Origin: Prostheceraeus crozeri
Lineage: Eukaryota; Platyhelminthes; Polycladida; Euryleptidae
Reading direction: 5' to 3'
DNA: 64,000 bases
NCBI GenBank assembly: GCA_907163375.1
Contig: CAJQUW010004447.1
Span: forward strand, 1 to 64,000
The position numbers and the translations under genes are program-made. Shown in pieces: positions 22,746-34,163 of the stretch; position 1 is the stretch's first letter, and every line of letters starts with the position of its first letter. The notes below the pieces were generated by a model that did no database searches, was not told the DNA's origin, and worked only from the letters and a program-made list of their open reading frames with translations.

Positions 22746-25116
22746 CACGTTGTCTGTTGTATTTGGCTAGGATAGTCATGTTCTTCAGCATAACCATATA
22801 TCCTTTTTCACCGTGTATTTGCAGATGGTCTTTGATTGCACCGTTCGAGACATGTTGCTTGCAGCGATGTTCGAGGGCATTAGTTGTGTAACCAATGTAA
22901 GCGACACCGTTACAAGTGTCATGTGGCACGTGAATTGGTAGACAACATGATGCGGCTCGGATTTTGCTTGCACTGATGGTTTCAGAATTGTCTTAAGACG
23001 TTTCGGTCTGTAGTAAGTTCTTACTTTTACTTGAACACATGGTAGTGTTGGAATAACATTATTCTTGATAATGGCTGTTAATCGTTGCTCTTCAATTTTT
23101 GCCGATGTACTCCATTGACTTTGGTAGTAAAAGTTGATTGTTGCTTCTGCATTTTTAGGATCGATATTGGTGTGCATTCGCTTTAGATAATTTTGTATTG
23201 TTTGATCAATTAAGTTTTGGGGATAGTTGTTATTTACAAGAATTTGCTTGATAACATCAATTTCATTGGAAAATTCTTTCCATGTTGATGATAGTCTGTA
23301 TGCACGGTTTATGTATGATTTGACCACAGCTTTCTTGTATGTTTCGGGGCCAAAGCGGTCATAGTCGAGACAGGAACCATTATTTGTAGGTTTTCTGTAA
23401 ACAGACGTTTTTATTGTATTTGAAATGATATCTCTTCTCAAATTCACATCCAAAAAGGAAAGACAATCGTTCTCCTCTTGTTCATAAGTAAATCTGAGAC
23501 ATGAATTGGCATTGAGCGATGTTATGATGTCATCTATTTTGCAGTCTTTCTTGTGAATGATAATGAAATCATCTACCTATCTTCTATAGAAAAGTACATC
23601 ATCATCAAATGCTGGAAGTACCTTGTTTTCTAAGAAGCTCATATAGAAGTCAGCATACAGAGGTCCGAGCGGGTTACCCATCGAAACACCATCAATTTGT
23701 TTATAGAGTTGGTCTTTCCATTTGAAAGGCGTTCCGGTCCTACATAACAATAGCAATTCACGTAGCACATTTCTTGGTAAAGCAATAGAAGGTTTATGCG
23801 AATGACCAAAAACGCAATCCAAAATGATTTCCGTTGTCTCCTCGACTGGGACGTTAGTGAATAAACTTTCAACATCGAGTGTCTCAAAGTAACCTCGCCA
23901 TTTTCAGGGAGTGCAAGCTCCTTCAGTTGTCCGACAATTTCGAAAGACGATTTGCAAATGTATTTTGATAGTAAATAAACTTTTAGATCGGTAACAAGTG
24001 CTTTCGCTAAATCATGAGTCACTGTTCCACACAGAGATATGATAGGTCGAAGCGGTGGATCTTTAAGATCTTTATGGGTAGACCGTAAATATGACCGGGA
24101 CGATAATAACCAATACATTTGTTCAAGTTGCACAGCTTCGCAGCGAAAGCATGACGTTTCACAATTGAATTTATCTGTTTTTTTATATGTACAGTAGAAT
24201 CTGTGTTGATCTTAACGAATTTAGACGTGTCACTAACAATATTGTCAATCTTCTGTTCGTATTTCTCAGAGTCGAGAATCACAAAGTTATTGCTTTTGTC
24301 GGCTTTCTTGACAATAATTGACGGGTTGTTATTCAAAGATTTGATTGCACGTCTGTCATCATGAGTTAATGGTTTACGCGAGTGATCTTCTGTTTTTGTG
24401 AGACCAAATGCCTTCAGATCCGCTGTCAACTTTTCAAGATTCTCAACAGTTACCGTGCCAGATGCTTTTTCTGATGATATCAATGACATCAGCTTTTCTA
24501 TTTCAATTTATTTCAGTAGAGTATCGTGCTTTGATTTTACACAAAAGCCAGGACTTTTCATAAGCAAGTTATGTTCATCAGCTGTAGGAACATACATTGA
24601 GCAATTGAGATATTCACTTTGATCTTCTTTCGTTAGAATTTTGCCACCATATAGTCTCTCAAGCTTGCTTAATTGTGAAAGTCTTTTCGATTCAATCGAA
24701 CTTTTGTTGATATTGATCATAAAATACACCAATGCCAAGAAGCGTAGAGATGTTATTTTGTACATCAATTCCAACATGGTTTTCCCGAAACATTTCAGAA
24801 CTTCTTTCTTTTCAGACAAATGAAGTTCAATTTGTCTTTTAATCAGATGACGCCGAAATGATACTGTATCCTTTTCATTGTGTGCTGCAGAATCATGTAA
24901 CCTAAAATTTGTAAATTTAGGCAGCAAATTATTTTTGAGACATGTATTGCAGAAAAGCAAATCGCAATCAATTTTAAATAACTTAAGGTAATATTTTTCA
25001 AATGATCGATAAATTGATTTCACTTCGGAACTAGAAAACTTAAAAGCGACTTTAGAAAACCATTTCACTGCAAAAATATTTATACCGGCGCTTCGGATAT
25101 TTACACTATCCATCAT
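22651..25116 (-). pseudogene. Penelope-like RT and GIY-YIG endonuclease gene
   Basis: Polyprotein of a Penelope-like retroelement, which copies its RNA at a nick made by the GIY-YIG nuclease. Reading leftward: an N-terminal domain starts at 25116 with MMDSVNIRSAGINIFAVKW. RT motifs follow near 24350 (VKKADKSNNFVILDSEKY) and 24080 (PGHIYGLP). The palm motif GVSMGNPLGPLYADFYM is near 23690 and VDDFIIIHKK near 23570. A linker leads to the GIY-YIG domain near 22890 (CNGVAYIGYTTNALEHR) and the end at LTRRLLVL. All expected domains are present, but the frame is broken in a few places. It closely matches the inverted copy on its right. Confidence 0.88.
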
Positions 25117-25390
25117 CAGGGAGTGAAATAATTAGGACATAATACATTTAAGTAGGAAACAAATTTCAAACTACATATTATTAGGTACTTGAAAAATCAA
25201 TGTCCTGAAATGTATACAAAGATAGCGAATGATACACTACCAAAGTTAATAGAAGCATCTACTAAAACTATAAAGAAATCTAAAGAAGAATAAGGATAAA
25301 GTTACAAAACTAAGAGTCGCCTTGTCAAGCCTTGATCTTGCCGATTGAGCTGGGGTTGGAGGCTTTTGATGAGCAAAGCCTCAGCAATTT
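24936..25390 (-). repeat. Right pLTR-type repeat of the Penelope-like element
   Basis: Direct repeat partner of 22281-22745. It ends abruptly inside the endonuclease C-terminus at the inverted junction near 25390, so the upstream tandem unit is truncated. Confidence 0.85.
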
Positions 25391-25436
25391 CTTTTTTCCT
25401 GTAAACTTTTTTTTGTAAATTATTTTTTTTGTAAAC
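25391..25436. other. Filler at the inverted Penelope-like junction
   Basis: T-rich filler with short repeats (CCTGTAAAC, TTTTTTTTGTAAA twice) joining a minus-strand and a plus-strand copy of the same element. Confidence 0.6.
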
Positions 25437-26589
25437 AAGTCTGTTTACAGAAAACCTACAAATAATGGTTCCTGTCTCGACCATGACCGCTTTGTCCCCG
25501 AAACATACAGGAAAGCTGTGGTCAAGTCATACATAAACCGTGCATACAGACTATCATCAACATGGAAAGAATTTTCCAATGAAATTGATGTTATCAAGCA
25601 AATTCTTGTAAATAATAACTATCCCCAAAACTTAATTGATCAAACAATACAAAATTATCTAAAGCGAATGCACACCAATATCGATCCTAAAAATGCAGAA
25701 GCAACAATCAACTTTTTACTACCAAAGTCAATGGAGTACATCGGCAAAAATTGAAGAGCAACGATTAACAGCCATTATCAAGAATAATGTTATTCCAACA
25801 CTACCATGTGTTCAAGTAAAAGTAAGAACTTACTACAGACCGAAACGTCTTAAGACAATTCTGAAACCATCAGTGCAAGCAAAATCCGAGCCGCATCATG
25901 TTGTCTACCAATTCACGTGCCCACATGACACTTGTAACGGTGTCGCTTACATTGGTTACACAACTAATGCCCTCGAACATCGCTGCAAGCAACATGTCTC
26001 GAACGGTGCAATCAAAGACCATCTGCAAATACACGGTGAAAAAGGATATATGGTTATGCTGAAGAACATGACTATCCTAGCCAAATACAACAGACAACGT
26101 GATCTTGAAATTGCTGAGGCTTTGCTCATCAAAAGCCTCCAACCCCAGCTCAATCGGCAAGATCAAGGCTTGACAAGGCGACTCTTAGTTTTGTAACTTT
26201 ATCCTTATTCTTCTTTAGATTTCTTTATAGTTTTAGTAGATATACTTCTATTAACTTTGGTAGTGTATCATTCGCTATCTTTGTATACATTTCAGGACAT
26301 TGATTTTTCAAGTACCTAATAGTATGTAGTTTGAAATTTGTTTCCTACTTAAATGTATTATGTCCTAATTATTTCACTCCCTGATGATGGATAGTGTAAA
26401 TATCCGAAGCGCCGGTATAAATATTTTTGCAGTGAAATGGTTTTCTAAAGTCGCTTTTAAGTTTTCTAGTTCCGAAGTGAAATCAATTTATCGATCATTT
26501 GAAAAATATTACCTTAAGTTATTTAAAATTGATTGTGATTTGCTTTTCTGCAATACATGTCTCAAAAATAAATTGCCGCCTAAATTTAA
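25437..26589 (+). mobile_element. Inverted 5'-truncated copy of the same Penelope-like element
   Basis: Starts at a point matching about 23409 of the minus copy (TCTGTTTACAGAAAACCTAC) and runs through linker, endonuclease and pLTR, ending after LPPKFK near 26589. Near identical to the minus copy; together they form a long imperfect inverted repeat around 25.41 kb. Confidence 0.9.
25518..26196 (+). pseudogene. Penelope-like linker and GIY-YIG endonuclease (truncated copy)
   Basis: Two overlapping open segments. The first (25518-25754) starts in the RT thumb/linker. The second (25693-26196) includes the whole GIY-YIG domain: CPHDTCNGVAYIGYTTNAL with its catalytic Tyr pair, NRQRDLEIAEALLIKSLQP, and the end LTRRLLVL. 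The RT catalytic region is missing through 5' truncation, the usual outcome of target-primed copying. Confidence 0.85.
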
Positions 26590-27021
26590 ATGATAAGGAA
26601 AAGAAAACAAACTGTGGTTTATTGATGGTTACCACTTCATCAGACGCTCATGAATGAAAAAAATGAACTTATTGGCAGTTTAAGGAAGGTTTGAATTTCA
26701 TTATGAAATATCTCTCTTTTGCCTCCCTTTAATCTGTACGAGCTCTGTCTGACAACTGAAATATAAGCGCAGCTTCAAACTTGATTTCTTGATTGCGGCA
26801 ACACTCTCTGATGTGCTTGCTAACATACAACAGAGATATTTGGATTGTTTATGTGTTGGCGGTGAACGGTCAAGCGGATCCGAAAGAAATCACCAGTCTG
26901 CCCAATATAGAAATCATCACAACCTTTCGATTTCAGAATGTATATAATGTTACTAGAATTGTAATTGAAATAATGCCGAATTTTGAGGTCAATGTAGGTG
27001 CCATTGACTATAAGTTTTATA

Positions 27022-28444
27022 CAGGGTGGCGCACGAGTGTATTAACAGTTAAGCAAAAGACGCTAAGCTTATTCTATTTTGGAAGGCCATAGAAATTTAT
27101 TTTGATAATTATATCTACAAATGGGCAAACTTACATCTTCTAGTGCGTGTGCTCAAATTGCTCACCATTCATATCAATGCATTCTTGACAACGGGATGCA
27201 ACACTTCTGCAAATTTTGGAACACAAGTCTCTGTTGAAGTTGGCAAAAGATTCAGTTATAAATTGTCTAAGGTCGGCGATATTTTTGGGTCCTCTTGAAA
27301 ATACATCATCTTTAATAATTCCCCACACACTAAAATCCATAGGCGTCAGATCTGGTGAACGTGGTGGTTATTCAATGGCTCCACGCCTACCCATTCATCT
27401 GCTGGGGAAGCACTGATCAAGGTATTCACGGGCCGCTTTGGCGAAATGGGGTGGTGCACCATCTTGCATAAAAAATAACCTATCAAAATCGTGTCGGTTC
27501 CTCGTTTGGAACAATGGTTGTTTGCAGACGATTTAGATAATTTTGTCCATTCACTGTACCTTCAAAAAATTCTGGTCCAACAATTCCAGTTGACGATCCC
27601 GGCCCATACTGTAATGCCAGGTTGGTTCAGCTGCGATTCAAGTTTGTTACAAGGATTCTCTGTGTCCCAATAAACGCAGTTATGTCTGTTTACTCCACCA
27701 GATAATTTAAACTGTGCTTCGTCACTCCAAAATATCAAATCCATGAATTCTGGATTGTTATGACATTCATTAACAAACAATTCGCAAAATTGCAAGCGCC
27801 TATCGGTATCGTCTTCTAATGCACCAAATGTGGTCTGTAGGGCTTCATCTCTAGGTCATGTAAAATTCTTTGCAGTGATCTTCGGCTTATTCCCAATTCA
27901 TTACTGCGACGTCTTGTTGATAATTTAGGATTTTCCACAACAGATTGTGTAACTAGATTTTGATTAATATCCGTGTTTACCGTTGCTTGGTGCTTCCGCG
28001 GTAGGTCAGAAATTTGACCACTCTCCTCAAATTTATCTCTTAAGTTATAAATAGCTTGACGTGATGGTGGATCAGATTCGAATGTTGCACCCCATGAATC
28101 AGTAACACGTTGTGCGTTTTCATGTTTCCAGTAACATTTTAAGATAAACTTTCTTTCATCAAACGTCAGTGTGCGCTGCGGCATGATTGAAAAAATGAAC
28201 TGAATGCGTAATTCGTCAAACAGTGAAAGGTAGACGGGTAGGTTACAGCGATCTCTGCTAGCTAAACTGGTCTGTGAGTTTAACTCACATGCGAAGCCTG
28301 GCTTGTAGAAGTGATTCCTGCAACAGATCGATAAAGACATGCAGCTGCCTCTGCATAGCATAGGCTGCTAACTTAGTAAGAAGAATCAATGCATAAGGTA
28401 AAGTGCTGGGTACTCTACTGTTCATACACTCGTGCGCCACCCTG
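27022..28444 (-). mobile_element. mariner-type element (1423 bp, TA duplication)
   Basis: Inverted ends start CAGGGTGGCGCACGAGTGTA and are flanked by TA (27020-27021, 28445-28446). Inserted in the endonuclease linker of a Penelope-like relic. Contains one transposase gene on the minus strand. Confidence 0.93.
27140..28184 (-). pseudogene. mariner-type transposase, D-D41-D pattern, few breaks
   Basis: Starts MPQRTLTFDERKFILKCYWK, the N-terminal helix-turn-helix (DUF4817-like) of a mariner subgroup. The sequence continues through SRRSLQRILHDLEMKPYRP. First Asp is in FWSDEAQFKLSGGVNRHN, second in FMQDGAPPHFAKAARE, third in SPDLTPMDFSVWG. By count 41 residues separate the second and third Asp. 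The open frame changes about twice (near 27800 and 27560) and stops interrupt the region between the second and third Asp, so it is a recent pseudogene. A related, more decayed copy is at 52716-54338. Confidence 0.88.
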
Positions 28445-29124
28445 TATGTTCACCAGTGATCATAAGTGATCGCAACATTTGCAGTTTTTATCATCGCACT
28501 GACTTATACCATTATTTTGCTTGTTTTGCTTATTTCAATATATTCAGTAAGATTTACTCTGACGAAAAGACGAATTATTTTTCTATCTTTGAATTTATTT
28601 GATAAATTAAGACTGCCAGTCATAGGACTTATTATTTGATTATATACAGCAGGGTTGTTTGGGTCATAAACAGTAGTAAAGGATAAAATCGTTGTTGCCA
28701 TCATTTTCAGTATTCATGTTATTAGCAGATTTGGCTTTTACAATTGCGTCATCTATCAAAGTATGAGGATAGTTTATCTTTATCAATCTTTTTTTAAAAC
28801 GAGCAATCTATGAGATTTCCTGTCTTCATTTGATACGATCGCAGTAATTTTCTTGGCTAAAGTGTATATGTTATATTATTCAAAGTGTGTCTTGGATGAC
28901 TCGAATGATACGGCACATAATTCAAACCGTCCGTTGGTCTGTCAAACTGTCTCAATCTTTGCCTGGTTTTTATAAGCAGTGACATCTAAGAAATTGATAT
29001 AAGCTTATTTCTCTCCAGGGTATATAAAATTTATATACTATTTTGTCGCACGGTCAATATCAATTAGCAAATAATGAAAATCTTCTATGTTACCGAAATC
29101 GTCATTCCATTAGACAAAGGAAGG

Positions 29125-29548
29125 TGACATGCCACGCTCAATTACGCGTAATTCACACGTAATTGCGCGTAATTACACATGACCCTAAACATCAGTGGCT
29201 ATGCGTGACATTGCTGCAACATCTGTCGGCAGTCTTGTTATAAAGACTTTGCGTCTCATGTATCAGAGGCTAAACAATGTGATAGGACCTCAATTTCATG
29301 CTCAGGGAAGACAGACACATGCTTAGCGGTTCATCATCCGTGGGTCAAGCGGCAACGCATGCAACTGTAGACGACGCGCAGACTATAAACGCTCGCCCGC
29401 GCGTATTCATAAACATTCCCCATGTTTTAACATCATCAGATCAAGTGATTTCTGACTCTTAGTGCAACGCGTATGTACGCGCGTAGAAGAATAAAGTTTC
29501 TTTAACCACGGATGTTTGGGGTGCTCCGCAATTACGCGTGGCATGTCA
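29125..29548. mobile_element. MITE-like element with TGACATGCCACGC ends
   Basis: Left end TGACATGCCACGC; right end is its reverse complement. Inner repeats AATTACGCGTAATT and TAATTGCGCGTAATTA sit beside the left end and CAATTACGCG beside the right. GC-rich interior near 29330-29410 (GCGCGT, CGCCCGCG). No clear target duplication and no coding region. Confidence 0.65.
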
Positions 29549-29736
29549 AGTAGTGAATCGTCTAAATATCTTATCCAAGATGAATTAAAAACGTATATCA
29601 AAGAATTATTTCAAACAGTCGTCAACGAATTATATAAAATTGATTCAATATATCTCATATCTACTAATAATTAATATTTACTGTAATTAATAATTACTAA
29701 TATTTACTGTGATATTGATTCAATACATTCCTGATA

Positions 29737-30061
29737 TCTTTCGGATCCGCTTGACCATTCACCGTCAACACATAAACAATCCAAATATCTCTGTTGTATG
29801 TTAGCAAGCACATCAGAGTGTGTTGCAAGAAAGATTGCACATCAGAGTGCAATCAAGAAATCAAGTTTGAAGCTGCGCCTATATTTCAGTTGCCAGACAG
29901 AGCTCACAGAGTAGAAAGGGAGGCATTTCAGGGAGACAAGAGAGACATTTCATATTGAAATTCAAACCTTCCTTAAACTGCCTATGAACTCATTATATTT
30001 CATTCATTTGCGTCTGATGAAGTGGTAACCATCAATAAACCACGGAAACCGGTTACACAAA
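29737..30061 (+). mobile_element. Inverted Penelope-like fragment (family 3) with hammerhead
   Basis: Inverted partner of 26600-26900 over about 300 bp, starting at TTCGGATCCGCTTGACC of the endonuclease and running to the pLTR. It shares the duplicated, shuffled words around GCACATCAGAGTG. It retains the part of the ribozyme that the minus copy has lost. Confidence 0.75.
30007..30061 (+). ncRNA. Hammerhead ribozyme candidate
   Basis: All core elements occur in order: stem I strand TTTGCGT (30007-30013), CTGATGA (30014-30020), stem II GTGGT/ACCAC (30022-30026, 30039-30043), GAAAC (30045-30049), a two-pair stem III AC/GT and the cleavage triplet GTT (30052-30054). The second stem I strand ACACAAA (30055-30061) pairs with the first at 6 of 7 positions. 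Matches the minimal hammerheads known from Penelope-like elements, where they are thought to process the RNA. Confidence 0.75.
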
Positions 30062-30091
30062 GACGTGCTTTTGGTTTCATCGCTTGATCAT

Positions 30092-30098
<7 letters not shown>

Positions 30099-30138
<40 letters not shown>
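30099..30138. repeat. (TA)n microsatellite
   Basis: About 20 TA units. Confidence 0.95.
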
Positions 30139-30142
<4 letters not shown>

Positions 30143-30170
30143 ACAAATCAAAGCGAATTGATTTTTGATG

Positions 30171-30210
30171 CACTACATGTTTCAGCATGTGCACATGCCA
30201 TCTTCAGGTG
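30171..30210 (-). ncRNA. Second hammerhead-like motif
   Basis: Minus strand: CTGAAGA (fits CUGANGA), stem II GCATG/CATGC with a 4-nt loop, GAAAC, stem III AC/GT around AT, and cleavage-site A. Stem I is only CAC/GTG (3 bp), which would be weak. Probably the pLTR remnant of another Penelope-like copy. Confidence 0.45.
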
Positions 30211-30242
30211 AATTAAAGACTACTTGACATTTATTCACTTAA

Positions 30243-33200
30243 CCCTTTGACGGCGATTGGGCTCTGGTGACCCAAGTTTTTGAATGGTTATATATGTGGA
30301 GTGACGTATATTGATGTAATTTTTCTCACCTTCTTTATACAATATATATCGTAAAATAATACTTTCATGGGATATGGACTGATTGCATATATATTTGTGT
30401 TCTCTTCTTAATGATTTGAATACAGTTAAATTTGAAAAAAAAAAATTCAACACATTTGCCGTCCCCTAGACGAAACCAAGCACAGTGATAAAGCAAATCA
30501 GGGTTGCATGAATTGTTAGACTAGTCATAAATAACATCTGAAAACCGAGTTTCGATTTCTTATTTTTTTTACTCAAGAACTGATGAAATTGCTGTTTGGG
30601 TCTCTGGTGACCCAATCGCCGGTAAGGGTAAAAATTTCAATTTTTTCGTCATTTATCATATTGATGGGAAATCTCTTGTGAATATTACATTTGAAATCCT
30701 CTGAACATTGGTTATCGGTTAGCATTCAAATAGCAGATTATATCGCTTGTGTTCATGTACATGTAGGTTATTTGTAAGAAAATCGCTATGTTGATATGGG
30801 TCTCACGTGAGCTTCATAGACTTCCTGTCTGAGCATGGATATCCATGGTCTAGTGCATGAATGCTGATTCGCTGAAAGATTCTGCGTAGTGGTACGGGAG
30901 TATGCAGAGTATGACGCTTCAATACACGTATTGTGTATGTTTCATGTGAGCCTCACAGACAGATTGTGTGACTGATAGCTGAACGCTGATTCGATAAAAG
31001 TACAAAGAGAGTAGCATCACCAGTTTCGACAACTGTAAAAGTGTAGGAGTAATCGATGATTCTGCCGTCTCTGTGAGTGTTTCTATTTTGCTTCGTTATG
31101 GCCACCAACAGTTCATCACGAAAGCGATATTTCAATATAACTCAAATGAATTCTGATCAAATATACGCGCTACTCGAGTCAGTAAACAGCGACGACGAAG
31201 AAGACATTGAAAACTTGATGAATGATTCCGATACGGAGTTCATATGCCCCGAATCAGAAGAACGAGACATTTCAGCTGAAGAGCCAACTACGTATTTCCC
31301 CCTTATATCAGCAGCAACGATTCATGGTGAAGGTGATGCTAACAAGAAAGAAAAGGCACCTGTAGAAGAACCTGACTGGACTTGGAGAAATAAAGAACTT
31401 CCCATAGATCGAAAATAATGCAATTTAGTTGGAGAGGTTTTATGCAATCTAAGTGTCGACTCGCCACCTTTGGATACTTTCAAGACAGTGACAAATTGGC
31501 AAGTTCTTATTTCTCATATTGTTGAACAGACGAACTTATATGCTCAGCAACGTGGTCGAGCGTTCATGACAAACGCAGAAGAAATGTCAGCTTTTATTGG
31601 TTTGAACTATATTATGTCAATTAATAAATTGCCATCAATTGATGATTTTGGTCAACAGCCACTTACATGGGAAATGATGGTGTGAATTGTGCCATGCCAC
31701 GAGACAGATTCAAACTAATTCTACAGAATTTACATTTTTCTGATAATACGCAGGACGATAATTCGACAAGTGATAAAGCGGCTAAAGTTAGATTCGTAAT
31801 TAATCATTTAAATTGCGCTTTCCAAGCATCGCTTGAGAACTCTGATTCGCAAAGCGTCGACGAACATATGATAAAATTTAAAGGTAAATCGTCTATGAAA
31901 CAGTATATTAAGTCAAAACCCATCAAGTGGGGTTTTAAGATGTGGTTTAGATGCTGCAGCAAAACTGGATACGTGTATCAATTTGATATTTATCTTGGTC
32001 GCAAAACTGCAACGCAAGAATACAACTTAGGCGAAAGTGTGGTTCTACAATTATGTGAGAAACTCAACGGTTCTTACTGTCAAGTTTTTTTCGACAACTT
32101 CTTCACAAGTCCAAGGTTGATCAAGCAATTATTGAAAATGGGATTTATGCTATGGGGACTGCAAGAGTAAACAGAAAGAACATGCCACGCCGTCTAAAAG
32201 TAAGTGAAGTTGCAACTATTTTTTAATGTCTTAGAATTTTAAGTAAATTACCATGATTACTTAAATTTTCAAGCCTATTAATTTTTAAGCTCCTGCAAAC
32301 TGAAGGTTAATGCTCTTAACAATATTATAACCTCAGCAATATGTTGGGGCAAGTTTTAGTCATTCTTCAGATTTAGTAGCGGTGCACGTATATATTTTTT
32401 ATCAGTATACAGAAATTTCCGCATGTAGTCAAGTGGCGCCAGATTTTTCGATATATTTTTGATTTCTCATATTTGTATGTTTATGAACTTCGATCTAATA
32501 TCTATAGATATCAAACATAATTTCGACGATCTATCAAATATAGTAAAAGGAATGGATTTTGAACATTTAAAAATAATGTTCAACTGTGTTACTGTTATAA
32601 CTGAATTGACCTTTTCAGGAGGACAAATGCATGAAGCGAGGCGATATCGATTTCAAATTTTCGAATAAAATTCTTTGTTGCAAATGGATGGATAACAGGT
32701 TCGTTCTGATGTATCGGCTGCTTGACATATTCATAATTCTGATCATAATGTTTCTTATGTATTTATTCATTTTTCATCCGAACTTAAAAATCATTGTAAG
32801 CGTTATAAGAAATTACTTTATCTAATCCGTAAGGAGTGTTCTAGAAGCCTAACTACGAATAGGCTATATTGAGATAAAAGGTACAGGCTTAGGTAAGATT
32901 GTTAGATTGTTTAGAACTCTTTGAAACTACGTTTGTGTCGAAGTATAAATGTATGTAAATTGCATGATAGTTTTATCAACTCTCTGATTTCAGGTCGGTC
33001 GTAGTTCTGGCAAACAATGTCGATGGAGCCGACGAAGTAAGTTCTGTGTATAGGCGACAGAAAGGAACAAGCGGAAAGACTGCAATAAATTGCCCACTGG
33101 TAATCAAGCAATACAATAGTGGAATGGGAGGTGTGGACCTTGCAGACCAATTGAAGACCACTTATCAATTGGACAGAAGATCAAAATACAGGTTCTACGC

Positions 33201-33909
33201 GCATTTTCTTTGATTTGATTGACATCGCTTGTGTCAATTCTCATATAGTTTTCAGGAAATTCACATCAGACAACATTGATCTCAAAAATTTCAAACTTAG
33301 TGTTGCTGAAGGTTTGATTGCTCAATACTCAAGCCGTCAAAGGGCTTCTTCCAAATCAAAGGCAACTAAAAGGAAATTTACATCAATTCCTTCATCTGGT
33401 GAAATAGCACATCTTCCTACGTTTGGTGATAGGAAGCGTTGTGCTCGTTGCGCAAAGGCGAAACAAGACAGAAAAACCTTTGTCTCATGTGTAACGTGCA
33501 GTGTACCTCTTTGTTTGCTTAAGGAACGAAATTGTTTCCAAATGTTTCATAATAATCTGTAAATGAATTATATGCTGAAGTTTATATGCACGGACATGAA
33601 AAACGAACTTTTATCTAACTTTTTTCAATGAATAGTGTTTATTCTAATACCTACTTATCATCATAAACAATATACAGATAGTAATTTAATCATAATAAAG
33701 TACATACAGACTAAATTTAGAATTTCACATATTTCGATTACTTTTACCTTTACCGGCGATTGGGTCACCTGTGACCCATCCCAGATTTCGGACAGTATTG
33801 AAAAATTGAAATATTTAAGTTAAAAATATGTTATCTTAGTCACTTCTCATTCATATCAGAGAAAAAAAATATTAAAATTACTTAGCAATTTCTTATCGCT
33901 GTCAAAGGG
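30243..33909 (+). mobile_element. piggyBac element PB2 (3.67 kb, TTAA duplications)
   Basis: TTAA at 30239-30242 and 33910-33913; ends CCCTTTGACGGCGATTGGG on the left and CCCTTTGACAGCGATAAG read inward from the right. Near both ends lie hairpin-forming copies of TTGGGTCTCTGGTGACCCAA (30256-30276, 30597-30617, and near 33760), presumably transposase recognition sites. It encodes one spliced transposase. Confidence 0.93.
31098..33562 (+). pseudogene. piggyBac transposase of PB2, spliced, few breaks
   Basis: Starts MATNSSSRKRYFNITQ with an acidic N-terminal region (SDDEEDIENLMNDSDTE). One in-frame stop follows LPIDRK. The core continues SPPLDTFKTVTNWQVLISHI, one frameshift near 31667, MPRDRFKLILQNLHFSD, then SVDEHMIKFKG (Asp 1) and QVFFDNFFTSPRLI (Asp 2). 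Likely introns: about 32203-32621 (AAAA-GTAAGT to TTTTCAG) and about 32698-32993. The last exon has YNSGMGGVDLADQLKTTY (Asp 3) and a C-terminal Cys-rich domain (KRCARCAKAKQ, CVTCSVPLC). About four small lesions; a fairly recent but inactive copy. Confidence 0.88.
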
Positions 33910-34163
33910 TTAAATACAAAATCGAGACATATCGGATGATGATCACTTTTCATACAATTCAACATTTATGGCGTCACGTTGTCTGGTCTCTTGCGTCAAG
34001 TCAAACAATAAAAGCAGTGAAATACAATAAAACTATTTAGGCCTACAGCTATTTAGATTCAGGCATAGAGATATGGAGCTTCCCCGCTCATTCATCAGGT
34101 GGTCAATATTTGAAATATTTCTTCAACAGGATAGATTCTAGAATTCTTGGATAGTACGTGCTA

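Larger units (their letters stand above)
22281..25390 (-). mobile_element. Penelope-like element, near full length (family 1)
   Basis: About 3.1 kb on the minus strand: N-terminal domain, reverse transcriptase, linker and GIY-YIG endonuclease, bounded by direct repeats of about 455 bp (22281-22745 and 24936-25390). The repeats look almost identical, so the insertion is recent. The repeat contains the end of the endonuclease gene, the 3' non-coding part and the first codons of the next unit, the partial-tandem (pLTR) arrangement known for Penelope-like elements. The coding region is open in several overlapping segments, so it carries a handful of breaks. Confidence 0.9.
26595..29124 (-). mobile_element. 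Penelope-like fragment (family 3), split by a mariner
   Basis: Minus-strand relic. Around 28990-29090 it reads INFLDVTAYKNQAK, the RT region just after the palm. 28504-28704 reads TTVYDPNNPAVYNQI, the linker motif common to the class. After the mariner, CDDFYIGQTGDFFRIRL (near 26910) is a GIY-YIG domain. 26595-26640 ends in a partial hammerhead (CTGATGAAGTGG...ACCAC). A decayed copy, older than family 1. Confidence 0.75.

Noticed and set aside
32459-33168. Independent small genes between the PB2 core segments
   Set aside because: These frames fall in predicted introns or are antisense to the transposase exons.
34060-34130. CTGATGAATGAGC on the minus strand as another hammerhead
   Set aside because: The CTGATGA is present but no GAAA-type second core segment or stem III follows with correct spacing.
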